A DNA stretch of 19,017 nt from Amoebophrya sp. AT5.2 (taxonomy: Eukaryota; Sar; Dinophyceae; Syndiniales; Amoebophryaceae), in contig RXOD01004702.1 of the NCBI GenBank assembly GCA_005223375.1, forward strand, positions 1-19,017. Direction: 5' to 3'. The translations under genes and the position numbers were made by a program. Below, in pieces: positions 1-7,448 of the stretch. The notes under the pieces were generated by a model that did no database searches, was not told the DNA's origin, and saw only the letters and a list, made by a program, of their open reading frames with translations. Positions within the stretch are counted from its first letter, which is position 1. The number at the start of each line of letters is the position of its first letter.

Positions 1-19
1 GTCGTTCTCAAAAGTGGAC

Positions 20-67
20 GGCGAGGGGGAGGGTGGGTCGGCCACCCACCCTCCACCCACCCTCGCC
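20..67. repeat. Long GC-rich hairpin with G-quadruplex potential
   Basis: An 11-base perfect inverted repeat (28-38 and 44-54) closes a 5-base loop. It is extended by an outer 8-base arm pair, GGCGAGGG at 20-27 and CCCTCGCC at 60-67, with five unpaired bases at 55-59. On the minus strand the right side reads as four GGG runs separated by T, TGGA and T, a canonical quadruplex pattern. It lies about 240 bases beyond the stop codon of the minus-strand gene 304-1872, so a role in 3' end formation or termination is possible but only inferred. Confidence 0.75.
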
Positions 68-303
68 CTATAGCGGAGCCTATTGAAAATTTCATCCTTC
101 CCTGCTTCTTAATGAGTTGAGGAAGTTGCTCGAAACGTTTCTCCGGTATTTTTTTACTCTATGCAAAGTGGTTCCGGTCCTCTACATAAATCTGGAAGAT
201 GCAATAGCTGTTCACTAGCTCTTGCTGGTGTGGCAACGTGTATCTAAACTACAAGCCCTGCGTACTAGTAGTTTTTCCGCTGAATGGAACCTGAAGCTCC
301 AAA

Positions 304-1872
304 CTACACGCCGTACGCCCGTAGCAGCTGCCACATCCCCACGTAGCACGGGACGACCAGAACGTAAAACACCGCCGAGAACTTGCTCCGCAGGTTCAAG
401 AACAGGTAGTAGTGAATCCCGTACACCCCGTCGAGGTAGCAGTTGTAGAACAGCCCATAAGCTGCAGCGAAGAAAAACCCCGCGCACAGGTCCGCGATCG
501 TCAGTCGTCCGGCCCTTCTTGCTTCGCCTTCGCTCGAGGCAGTGCCACCAGTGCCGGCGTCGTCCTCTATCCACTCACAGCTAAGCGCCAGCACGAGGTT
601 GAGCAGGTGCACGTTGAGGAAAAATGGCGACAGGTTCGCCTGGATCCAGGGCCACACGGGCTTCCGCCCGCACCACCGTGCCGCTGCGAGCGCCGGCACC
701 ACAAGGCCCCACCACACAAACACGGTCAGCACGTTCTGCCCGATCGACGGAAACCGCAGCAGCCGCGACAACGCGCTGCACACCTTGTGCGCGAGAACCA
801 GCTGCCGGCGGCGCGTGGCGATGGTGAGGACGGCGAGCAGGTGGCGGGTGGTCGCGAGGGACCACGACAGCAGCGTGAACGTTGTGAGCGCCCACCGACA
901 CGTCCGGTACACGTACAGAAGCACGACGAGGCCCCACAACGTGCAGACTCCGTGCAGAAAGAAGCTCCTGTGAAGCAACTCCGGGTTCGGTAGGGGGGAC
1001 AGCGGATCGCTTAGTGATGTTATCGCGGTTGATGTTCTCGCGGCCGATGTGGTTTTAACATCCGATGTTGTATCTTCAGTCATGTAGAAAGCTGCACACC
1101 ACACCGGAAGCACCACCAGAGCGAGGATTTCGGCGAGGGTGAAGGTGACGAGGGAAAGGCGCTGGTAGGGTCCGGTGAGACAGTGCTCGGGTGCGCCATT
1201 GTCCCGCAGGGACGTTCGAAAATGGATCCCGGCGCCTTCCAAGGAATTCACTATGAAACGAGGAGCGGGCTGTGGGCTCGGACGACTTGTTGGGCTCGGT
1301 CTTGGAGCAACTTGATTAATTTCTGTGGGCGGTCCAGGTTCTGCTCCCGTCCCCGTCTGGGCCGTTGGCGTCAACGATGACCTTGAGCTGCGCGTGGACT
1401 CCGTGTCGCCTTTGTCTTCTTCCCTGCTGATTTTGTACGCTTCAGCGACGCCGCCGGCTCCTCCGCCGGCTCCTCTCCTGCATCGCAACGCGTGTTCAGA
1501 GCCGGGTTTCTCGACATACTCGCCAACTTCCGCCCCAGCCTTCGGCTTCGTTGGAGAGGAAGAAGTTGGGCTGCTGGCCTCTGCAACGTCCGTGCGCGAA
1601 CTCTCTCGGCTGAGGCGTTCGCGCTCCACCGCCGGCTGCACATCGAACAGTACCGGCGGCGTGTGAAACTCGACCACAAGCCAATGCAGCAGGTGATCGA
1701 CTTTCGCAGAGCCGGTGTAAGCGCGTTGCACACAACTGACTTGCGGGGGGTTTTTCGCAGATGCGGCCGATAGAAGGTCGCCGTCGTCATTTCGATGCTG
1801 CTGCCGAATCCATGTCACCGCGATCAGAACCAACCAGCTGGCCGGTTCCGGAAAACAATGACTCAGGACCAT
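304..1872 (-). CDS. Multipass membrane protein, possibly FAR-17a/AIG1/rolling-stone-like
   Basis: This is a single open exon of 522 residues, with an in-frame TAG three codons before the ATG. Residues about 5-20 are hydrophobic. Residues 60-230 are a low-complexity Ser/Pro/Glu/Gly linker. Residues 235-520 hold about seven hydrophobic segments, at roughly 238-263, 308-327, 331-352, 385-403, 416-434, 455-473 and 487-510. The order of landmarks in the C-terminal half resembles plant and animal FAR-17a/AIG1/rolling-stone membrane proteins: an FWW-like segment with a following Pro, then the NVHLLNLVLALSCEW helix, then a last helix with PCY (VLVVPCYVGMW). Some of that family hydrolyse fatty-acid esters of hydroxy fatty acids. 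No catalytic Thr/His pair could be confidently placed here, so enzyme activity is not claimed. The long linker is unusual for that family. Exon content is GC-rich at third positions. The real start could lie in an upstream exon, since CATAG just before the ATG could be an acceptor. I am sure of a membrane protein and only moderately sure of the family. Confidence 0.7.
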   Translation of the reverse strand: MVLSHCFPEPASWLVLIAVTWIRQQHRNDDGDLLSAASAKNPPQVSCVQRAYTGSAKVDHLLHWLVVEFHTPPVLFDVQPAVERERLSRESSRTDVAEASSPTSSSPTKPKAGAEVGEYVEKPGSEHALRCRRGAGGGAGGVAEAYKISREEDKGDTESTRSSRSSLTPTAQTGTGAEPGPPTEINQVAPRPSPTSRPSPQPAPRFIVNSLEGAGIHFRTSLRDNGAPEHCLTGPYQRLSLVTFTLAEILALVVLPVWCAAFYMTEDTTSDVKTTSAARTSTAITSLSDPLSPLPNPELLHRSFFLHGVCTLWGLVVLLYVYRTCRWALTTFTLLSWSLATTRHLLAVLTIATRRRQLVLAHKVCSALSRLLRFPSIGQNVLTVFVWWGLVVPALAAARWCGRKPVWPWIQANLSPFFLNVHLLNLVLALSCEWIEDDAGTGGTASSEGEARRAGRLTIADLCAGFFFAAAYGLFYNCYLDGVYGIHYYLFLNLRSKFSAVFYVLVVPCYVGMWQLLRAYGV

Positions 1873-2447
1873 CGAAGATGCCTATGTTGGAGATGGCACT
1901 GGCTGTGGTGGCAAATTGTGCTCTGCTAGACAAAAGAAGCTACACGAATTTGCCATCCCTTTCTGTGATGACGCGAAGGCGTATTGTTTCTACCGAACCA
2001 CAAAGGCAAAACGCTGCATTTCTGCAGCGCAGTCCGCCAGCACATTTCGCCGTCTATCAGATTCAGAAAACACTCCGCGCCGTCTCGTCCTCACTCTGAT
2101 TGCATGAATCAGCTGCAAAAAGCCGGAAAGCAGACACTCCAATAGAGTGCGTGATCTACACACTTCTGGCTCTAGATCGATCACTCTGTGACGCACGTGG
2201 TTACGATCACGGTGTGCTTTATTGCCAGAGTCTGATCCGCATACGCGGTGGAATTCACGTCGAGGCCACGGCACAACTAGAGCAGAAGAGAATGCACACA
2301 CGGAGCCCAAGCACTGATTGAGGAGCATGCGGGGGGGCTTTTGGTTCCAGACCTCGCGGTCCACCTCCACCCGCTGCGCTGCTGCTGAAGATTGACACTG
2401 AGACTGAGGAAGTCGAGGTAGACAAGCACTGACGTAGCCGACTAGGG

Positions 2448-2807
2448 GTGATGTTCATGACGCTATCGGTCCTTATGCTCATCTCATGTCATTCGTTCTC
2501 CGCGTCGTCGGTTCTGCTGCAAATAGGTTTTTTTGAAGCCAGCCCATCAGCCCGAACGCGGCCGATACTACAGCGGAACTGGAAGACGCGGCTGCGGAGG
2601 CTGCATCGCTTCACTGCCAACTCTCGCCACACTTCCGCACTTCCACGCTTCCATCCATCACTGATACTCATCGTCGCCCCATTTAGCCCCACCAGGACGC
2701 CGCACCTCGCGCGCGGTTCTTCGTCTCCAGGATCGTTTGCGCGGCAGGAAACGGTTAGCGAGGCAAAGGAAGCACCTCGCGCCAGTGATGCAAAAGCTTT
2801 CCGCTAG
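2448..2807 (+). CDS. Possible small secreted protein (weak candidate)
   Basis: This is an open frame of 119 residues. Its first 19 or so residues (MMFMTLSVLMLISCHSFSA) look like a signal peptide with a plausible cleavage site, followed by an Arg/Ser/Pro-rich chain. Third positions are GC-rich, as in the safer genes. Against it, at 2550-2680 all three plus frames and two minus frames are also open, and one of them is Ala/Glu-rich and helical, so the frame choice is uncertain. No TATA box or clear splice site was found. No family was recognised. Confidence 0.22.
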   Translation: MMFMTLSVLMLISCHSFSASSVLLQIGFFEASPSARTRPILQRNWKTRLRRLHRFTANSRHTSALPRFHPSLILIVAPFSPTRTPHLARGSSSPGSFARQETVSEAKEAPRASDAKAFR

Positions 2808-3046
2808 CCCACGCCCACTGTAGGTTTTGGCGCACCAGTTACGCACTTCATAATGACGGTCAGACTCAAGCACCACCAAAGCAAATTCATCCCAAGTAGC
2901 GCCACAGACACTTCCAATTCCAAACACAGCGCATCGCTATCGGATTGATTTCGGGCAAGCTCGGCGTGCCCGGACATCTCCAGGCGCTTCGGGCTACGCG
3001 AAAATTTCTGAGCACGCCGGGTGTCTGTACAGTATCAATACCCGGA

Positions 3047-3197
3047 GTCCTCCGGTAGGCAAGTGCTAGTTTTTTGCTCATCTAGATTGCCGGGCGCGCC
3101 CGGCGTAGGCGTGCCCGAAGTTAGTCCCCAAGCGGTCCGAAGTGCCCGGAGGTGTCCGGGTGTGATGGGCGTGCTTGGAGAGGGTCCTCCGGTAGGC
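3047..3197. repeat. 14-base direct repeat flanking a perfect 16-base palindrome
   Basis: GTCCTCCGGTAGGC occurs at 3047-3060 and 3184-3197, each followed within ten bases by GTGCT. Between them, 3089-3104 reads GCCGGGCGCGCCCGGC, which equals its own reverse complement. The core TGCCCG recurs at about 2967, 3111 and 3142 in the same block. No gene overlaps it convincingly. Confidence 0.7.
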
Positions 3198-3616
3198 GGC
3201 GAGTGCTGCTCTCTTGTTCTTGCAACAAAAATAACACCCGACTCGCCCCCAAATATTTTCAGGCGCGCCCCATTTACCCGAAAGTATCAAGAAGCTTCAG
3301 ATCCCAAAAACCCGAATACACTGGACGCACTTTCCAAAGCCTGAAAGAACCCCGCGCCATGCACTTTCTAAAAACAGGCCGCGACTCCTACGCGCGGCGG
3401 CGAGCCCGTCGCTGACGTGCGGAAAGGGCCGCCCTAAAGTGGCGCGCCCGCATCCACTGCGCAGCGCCTCCGGAAAAAATCGCCAGGGAGTCCAGCCCGC
3501 GGCGGCGTAGCATGCAAGCAAAGCACCACGATCCTAGGCGCGGGAGAGCCGCCGCGCGGCGAACAAACCAGAAAGCCTCTGCGCCACTTGTTTACGGGCG
3601 ACCTGTCTTTACGTCC

Positions 3617-3913
3617 TTAAATGCCTTTGCCTCCTAAAATGGTCCCCGTGATCTGTTGGATGCCGTCGCAGATCTTTTTGATGGCGCCTCGCTCTTCGTC
3701 CGTCAGCTGCACCCTCCTGTCACCCAGATCCGTCAGCGTCTTCCATATCTCTTCATGAACTTCGTCCCATACTATTCGGATTTTCTCGCCCGTTCGGGCG
3801 TCGTCGGCATAGTGCTTCCCGAGGATTAACTTGAACCGGAGCACGTCGTGGACGTCCAAATCCGCGAGGAGGCAATACATGTCGGTCGTCTCCTCGCGGC
3901 GCTGGGAAGTCAT
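3617..3913 (-). CDS. Hypothetical soluble protein, 98 residues
   Basis: The frame runs from ATG to TAA with strongly GC-biased third positions, so it is very likely coding. The product is charged and mixed alpha/beta in character, with no signal peptide or membrane segment. Visible landmarks are an acidic N-terminal DMYCLLADLDVHDVLRFK stretch (residues 11-28), two Trp residues in a Glu-rich middle (near 49 and 57) and a Gly-rich C-terminus (GTILGGKGI). I do not recognise a family. The frame is also open upstream to a TAG near 3945, adding a Ser/Pro-rich stretch, so this could be the last exon of a longer gene behind a CTAG acceptor. No TATA box lies within 100 bases. A TATTAAAA-like stretch sits about 190 bases upstream. 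Confidence 0.65.
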   Translation of the reverse strand: MTSQRREETTDMYCLLADLDVHDVLRFKLILGKHYADDARTGEKIRIVWDEVHEEIWKTLTDLGDRRVQLTDEERGAIKKICDGIQQITGTILGGKGI

Positions 3914-4038
3914 TGGGATTGGACTTGGAGGGCTGTCGCTATAGGTCTAGCACTAAAGTACACTGATGAGCCGAAGGCTAGCGAAGTCATGGGAGGGCGT
4001 TCGTCGCTCACAACTCGAGTCAGTCAATATGGACCATC

Positions 4039-4085
4039 CCGCGCGGCTGCGCCGCGCGGTGCGCGGGTGGGCATCTACAGATGCC
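4039..4085. repeat. Two adjacent perfect hairpins
   Basis: At 4039-4059 CCGCGCGGC and GCCGCGCGG pair around a TGC loop (9 base pairs). At 4070-4085 GGCATCT and AGATGCC pair around AC (7 base pairs). They lie 125-170 bases upstream of the minus-strand gene at 3617-3913, in otherwise non-coding DNA. Function is unknown. Confidence 0.65.
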
Positions 4086-4157
4086 GTCAGGACAGATTAA
4101 TTTTAATATTTACTTAGCAGCACGCGTAATAGTTTAGTTGAGCAGAGAAGCAGCAAA

Positions 4158-4434
4158 TTAGTGTAGCAGTTCGTCGCCGTGATCACGGAGTTGGGAGGGA
4201 AGTGTGCACCAAGCGCGAAGGCGAAGCTCATTTTCTTCCAGCGCCGCGAAGAGAAGTGCGACGTCTTGGCAGCAGCTGTGGCACTCGTCTCTCCTTCGGC
4301 GGAAAAAAAGAACCGAGCGACGGGAAAAAGGAACACCACCTGGCTGAGGTAATTGAATCGACAGATGACGGCGAGGCGTGGAGCGGCAGCTGCAAAAAAA
4401 AACCCGTCGCGTAGAAGAAAAGGAAAAGCAACAT
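4158..4434 (-). CDS. Possible small secreted Cys-containing protein, two exons
   Basis: Exon 1 (4340-4434) starts with a very hydrophobic signal-like stretch (MLLFLFFYATGFFLQLPLHA) and ends CAG at a GTGGTG donor in phase 2. Exon 2 (4158-4293, or 4158-4275 if the better CACAG acceptor is used) stays in frame with either acceptor. It encodes an acidic helical segment (DVALLFAALEENELRLR) with three or four Cys and ends in TAA. The product would be about 70-76 residues. The intron is only 46-64 bases. Caution: the hydrophobic start comes from T-rich tracts that could themselves be intron pyrimidine tracts, and an opposing plus frame (4202-4414) is also open. No family recognised. Confidence 0.33.
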
Positions 4435-4606
4435 CGACACGCGGGGACCGTGATGTTCTTGCACGTCGTCGGAAAAAAAAACTGCATTTACTTCTCTGCT
4501 CAGCTACATGCTGCTTTCTCTTAGTTGAGAAACATCACGTGGATTAATTATCAAACAATTCACCTACACCTACTTACATGTACTAGAGTATCTAGATCAC
4601 CTCCTA

Positions 4607-4931
4607 CTACGGTAGGCGTTCTTTATTCGATTTCTCTACTGTAGAAATCGAATATCTACAGTAGCGCTTTTTGATTTTTACTGAAAAATCGAAAATCGTG
4701 CTACAGTAGATTTTGAGCTACAGTAGTTAAATGGGAAGCTGCGTTTGGTCTACTGTAGATCGAAAGCCTACAGTAGATTTTTTGTGCTCTTGTATTTTTT
4801 CGAAATCGCGATAGTATACTTGATGTTTCTCATGAGTTTATCTGTTCCTCCGGCAGATTTGTGATCTGTAATCTACAGTAGTGCCTTCGACGGCTACAGT
4901 AGCCGCTACTGGTAGCTCAAAGCTACAGTAG
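4607..4931. repeat. Array of CTACNGTAG near-palindromes
   Basis: Ten copies of CTACNGTAG start at 4607, 4636, 4656, 4701, 4718, 4750, 4768, 4873, 4894 and 4923, with a variant CTACTGGTAG at 4906. The central base is A in seven, T in two and G in one. Most are arranged as doublets with starts 17-21 bases apart. Some sit in larger inverted repeats, for example CGATTTCT and AGAAATCG around the copy at 4636. The array lies downstream of the gene ending at 5003 and upstream of the candidate at 4434. No coding frame runs through it. Confidence 0.9.
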
Positions 4932-5002
4932 AAATAACAACAATTTTGGCTATTAGTATATTAATATTAATTGGTCGAGGACAAAGCAATGAAGAACGCG
5001 CA

Positions 5003-6067
5003 TCAGCCTACAAAACCAAACACAACCGGGAATACGATGAATATGTCCCGAGCCTTGACGATGTCGCGATCGAGCAGCTGCATACTAGAATCCATGCGAT
5101 AGAGCTCCCGGAACTTTATCGCGTCCTCATCGACGTCGGCGAGCTTTTGCTGCAGATTGTCACAGAGGCCGAACAGCGTTGTTCTTTCCTCCGCCGCTTT
5201 CTTCACCTCGGCGTACAATTCGCCTATCTGCCCCGTCAGCGTGTCCACCTTTCCCTCTACCACTTCTACCTTTCCCTCTACCACTTCTACCTTTCCCTCT
5301 ACCACTTCTACACGGTCTTGGAGCGCCATCACGGTCTTGGTTACCGTGTTCGGGCTGAGAGTGGCGAGAGAGTACCACGGGCATTGTGATGAACATTTTT
5401 CCAGTGGAGCAATAAACTACGAAAAGTCTGCTTGCCTATTCTATCAGAGACGGGCGCCCACCTCCAGCAAATCGCAGGAGTCTACTGATCGCGGCAGCGT
5501 GCTGCATCCGAGACATTCCCAAACAGGACTAACTTACCTCCATGCCGGTGCCGGCGCGGCGCTGCTGCTACTTGCCGTTGACCTTTCCTGGACCTCGACC
5601 CGCGGCGGCGTTGTAGTACTCCCCCTTCGCGTCTCTGCGATTGAATCGCTCAGCAGTGCCGGCCCTGGTCGGGAAGGCGGATCGACTTGCGTTCGCGGTT
5701 GCGGTCTGTTGTGGGTATTGTTTTGCTATAACTCGCTGCGTCGATATCTATTGGCGGCCAAGATGCGACAGCCTTGCTCTTCTCAGCAAGCACACAGAGA
5801 AACCATCCGAAAGCGCCAGCCTTGCCCTTACCTGGAGGCTCCTGCTTGCTGGGGAAATAAGTCCGGGACGCCCCTGAACGTGTAGCCCTTGATCGCCGGC
5901 GTGCTGCGTGTAGAAGATTGGGACGCGTCCGCTGTCTTGTAGCTAATGCCCGCCGGCTTACTGCGTGCCGCAGTTTGAGACTCGTCCGCTGTACTTCTAG
6001 CGGACGCCGTAGTTCGAGCTGACATCGTAAAGGATTGGCCAGAAAATATTTCAACTTCAACTCCCAC
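5003..6067 (-). CDS. Coiled-coil protein with hydrophobic C-terminus, three exons
   Basis: Three exons join with one phase throughout. Exon 1 is 5832-6067, ending CCAG at GTAAGG. Exon 2 is 5538-5705, from CAACAG to a GTAAGT donor. Exon 3 is 5003-5354, from CTCTCAG to TGA. Both introns interrupt codons after the second base, and the joined frame is open for 251 residues. Residues 26-63 are two copies of a 19-residue repeat (TADESQTAARSKPAG and TADASQSSTRSTPAI). Residues 79-135 form a Pro/Ser/Thr/Ala-rich linker. Residues about 145-235 are a long coiled coil with three identical VEVVEGK heptads. The last 13 residues are hydrophobic (IFIVFPVVFGFVG), perhaps a short anchor. No family is recognised; a structural or membrane-tethered scaffold role is inference. 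A TATAAAG lies 31 bases before the ATG, so a downstream in-frame Met (residue 15) is an alternative start. Exon 2 contains no ATG, so it would be missed by simple ORF searches. Confidence 0.68.
5246..5310 (-). repeat. Three 21-base tandem repeats encoding identical heptads
   Basis: Three consecutive, essentially identical 21-base units encode VEVVEGK on the minus strand. The unit length equals one coiled-coil heptad, so expansion lengthens the coil without breaking the frame or the heptad register. Nucleotide identity between units suggests recent expansion. Confidence 0.85.
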
Positions 6068-6097
6068 TGAAGGTGGAGACAGGTGAAGCTCTGGAGG

Positions 6098-6117
6098 CTT
6101 TATATTACTACCTATGT
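6098..6117 (-). promoter_or_regulatory. Putative core promoter with TATAAAG
   Basis: The minus strand reads ACATAGGTAGTAATATAAAG, containing TATAAAG 31 bases upstream of the ATG at 6067. It matches the 20 bases around the start of the gene at 7421 at 18 of 20 positions, which argues for a shared promoter or initiator element. Confidence 0.5.
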
Positions 6118-7051
6118 CGCGGCTTCATTTGCGGGCTTCGAACAACGCGTGCGTTAGCCTAACGAGCAAAGGATAAAGTAACCAAGGCAAGGAAGGCAAG
6201 GTAAATAAATAGCAAGGAGCTAACTACTGCTGCAGCCAAGCCCGGGTCCTCTCCCTCGTGTTTGTTCACTACCGAACAGATTTTACCTCAGTAAACCACT
6301 CAATCAGCATTAAGCTGACGTGGAATATAAACGTGAGTGCTTCTTGAACTTGATATATACTTATGATGAGACTGGTCCTCCAATGCGCCCTTAGGGTTAC
6401 TAGGCTTCAATTTTCCGCCAATTTTGATTTTCTTGTTTGCAGAAGTGTTGCCTTTTTTATCGTCTCTCCACGGATATCAGAGGCAGAGCCACACCAGCCT
6501 CAGCCTCACTCAGCCAGACCCAGAGCCACCACTTGCTACTAGAAAGGTCGCCAGTTCCCCGTCCCCGTCGCTCTCTCTCAGCTCCATTTGTAGCTGTAGT
6601 TTCGGCTCCTTCTTCAACTTTACATGATGCGATACAATGGCCCTGCGACCACGGGGTCTAAACAGCAATAGCAGGAAAAGCTGTGGTACTCGTGGTCCTG
6701 TAGGTGTAGTCATCTGATAGAGCAGCATGAACAACAAAGGCATACTGAGTTCACAGCGCTCGGAACTCCCCACGGCCTTCAGCCGTAGCCAATATTTCGG
6801 AATATCAGCGACGCTGGGGTTGGCGACGTCGCGAAATGGTACAACAAAATCTGAATTCTCGAGTGGGCGGCGGTCATCGAGTCGTGTTTGCTTCACGTCG
6901 ACCTTGATCGATGTAACTAAAACACGTATAGAGCGATTGAATTTCATCTTCATCTATCTTTCTATCATGATGATTTGATGTTCATGCTCGGGTTCTTGAA
7001 TTCGTTCACCGGCGCCGGTCCCTAGACGAACAACCCGAGCAGGTAGTAGGG
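6118..7051. other. Gap without a confident gene
   Basis: A minus frame at 6510-6953 is open for 147 codons, with a basic start (MKMKFNRSIR) and a hydrophobic middle (LSMPLLFMLLYQM). It ends in a Ser/Gly-rich stretch just before a GTGAGG donor-like site. Its codon use is less GC-biased than in the safer genes, and plus frames of the same region are also open. I do not call it a gene. The rest shows short purine and pyrimidine repeats only. At 6979-7051 the frame of the next gene continues past its TAG. Confidence 0.4.
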
Positions 7052-7421
7052 CTACAGCTTGACGACCGGCAAGGGCAACCCGTGCTCCTTCTCGAGAATC
7101 TCGTCAGTACTGGAGCTCTAGTCTCGTCGACCCACACGAACAGCAACAGCAACAGCAACACCAGCTGCTGCTAGTACAAACTTACTGCGCTCCCGCGCCC
7201 CCGACGCTCGTGAGCGCCTTTCTGGCTGACACCAGCGTTTTCTCCAGTCGCTCTCGATGGCGCAGAAGGCGTTTCCTCTCCATCTGCGCGGCGTGGAGCG
7301 GGTGCTGCTCGTACAGGGTCTCTAGCACGTTCTTCCGGGCGGCCTCGCCGGCCTCGGGTCGTTCCTCGAGGAGGTTGCCAGCAACGCGATCGAGAAGCGT
7401 GACGAGCTTCTCGTCCTTCAT
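7052..7421 (-). CDS. Small helical, charged protein, two exons
   Basis: Exon 1 (7186-7421) begins with ATG and ends at a consensus GTAAGT donor in phase 2. It encodes an almost entirely helical, highly charged 78-residue segment (for example RKNVLETLYEQHPLHAAQM, then ERKRLLRHRERLEKTL), consistent with a short coiled coil. The most likely second exon (7052-7109, after CTCCAG) restores frame and adds TDEILEKEHGLPLPVVKL before TAG, giving 97 residues. The intron would be 76 bases and contains a CAG/CAA repeat. Other joins are possible: a different frame of the intron region reads as a run of Leu (TTG CTG repeats) that could be a membrane segment. A TATATAAA box lies only 20 bases upstream of the ATG. 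No family recognised. Confidence 0.55.
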
Positions 7422-7448
7422 ATTACCACCTATGTATATGTTTATATA
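7416..7448 (-). promoter_or_regulatory. Putative core promoter: TATATAAA and shared 20-base element
   Basis: TATATAAA (minus strand, 7441-7448) is followed by ACATAGGTGGTAATATGAAG (7416-7435), which contains the start codon of the gene at 7421. The 20-base element is nearly the same as the one upstream of the gene at 6067. The distance implies an extremely short leader if this TATA box is used. Confidence 0.5.

Larger units (their letters stand above)
1873..3616. other. Long stretch without an assignable gene
   Basis: Several overlapping frames of 60-126 codons are open on both strands, but none has a convincing start, splice sites and composition together. The most gene-like are a minus frame at 1990-2370, which crosses a GTGAGG donor-like site near 2096 and could supply a 5' exon to the 304-1872 gene; minus frames at 2489-2692 and 2658-2927; and a plus frame at 2448-2807 (separate entry). 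From 2955 to 3200 the DNA is repetitive and GC-rich. From 3340 to 3560 it is very GC-rich with no clear frame. Confidence 0.5.

Noticed and set aside
412..993. Plus-strand ORFs over the membrane protein gene
   Set aside because: They are antisense shadows of a GC3-biased gene, rich in Arg, His, Thr and Pro, with no promoter or splice support.
3963..3986. Hammerhead-ribozyme-like core (CTGATGAG, small stem, GCGAAG)
   Set aside because: The core after stem II reads GAAG instead of GAAA, stem II pairs poorly with that register, and no flanking stems I and III with a cleavage triplet could be formed.
5650..6060. 136-codon minus frame overlapping the coiled-coil gene
   Set aside because: It runs through a consensus GTAAGG donor, is Arg-rich, and lacks the protein repeat and phase consistency of the frame starting at 6067.
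6783..6800. Dinoflagellate spliced-leader-like CCGTAGCCA
   Set aside because: Only nine bases match and the diagnostic TTTTGGCTCAAG part is missing.
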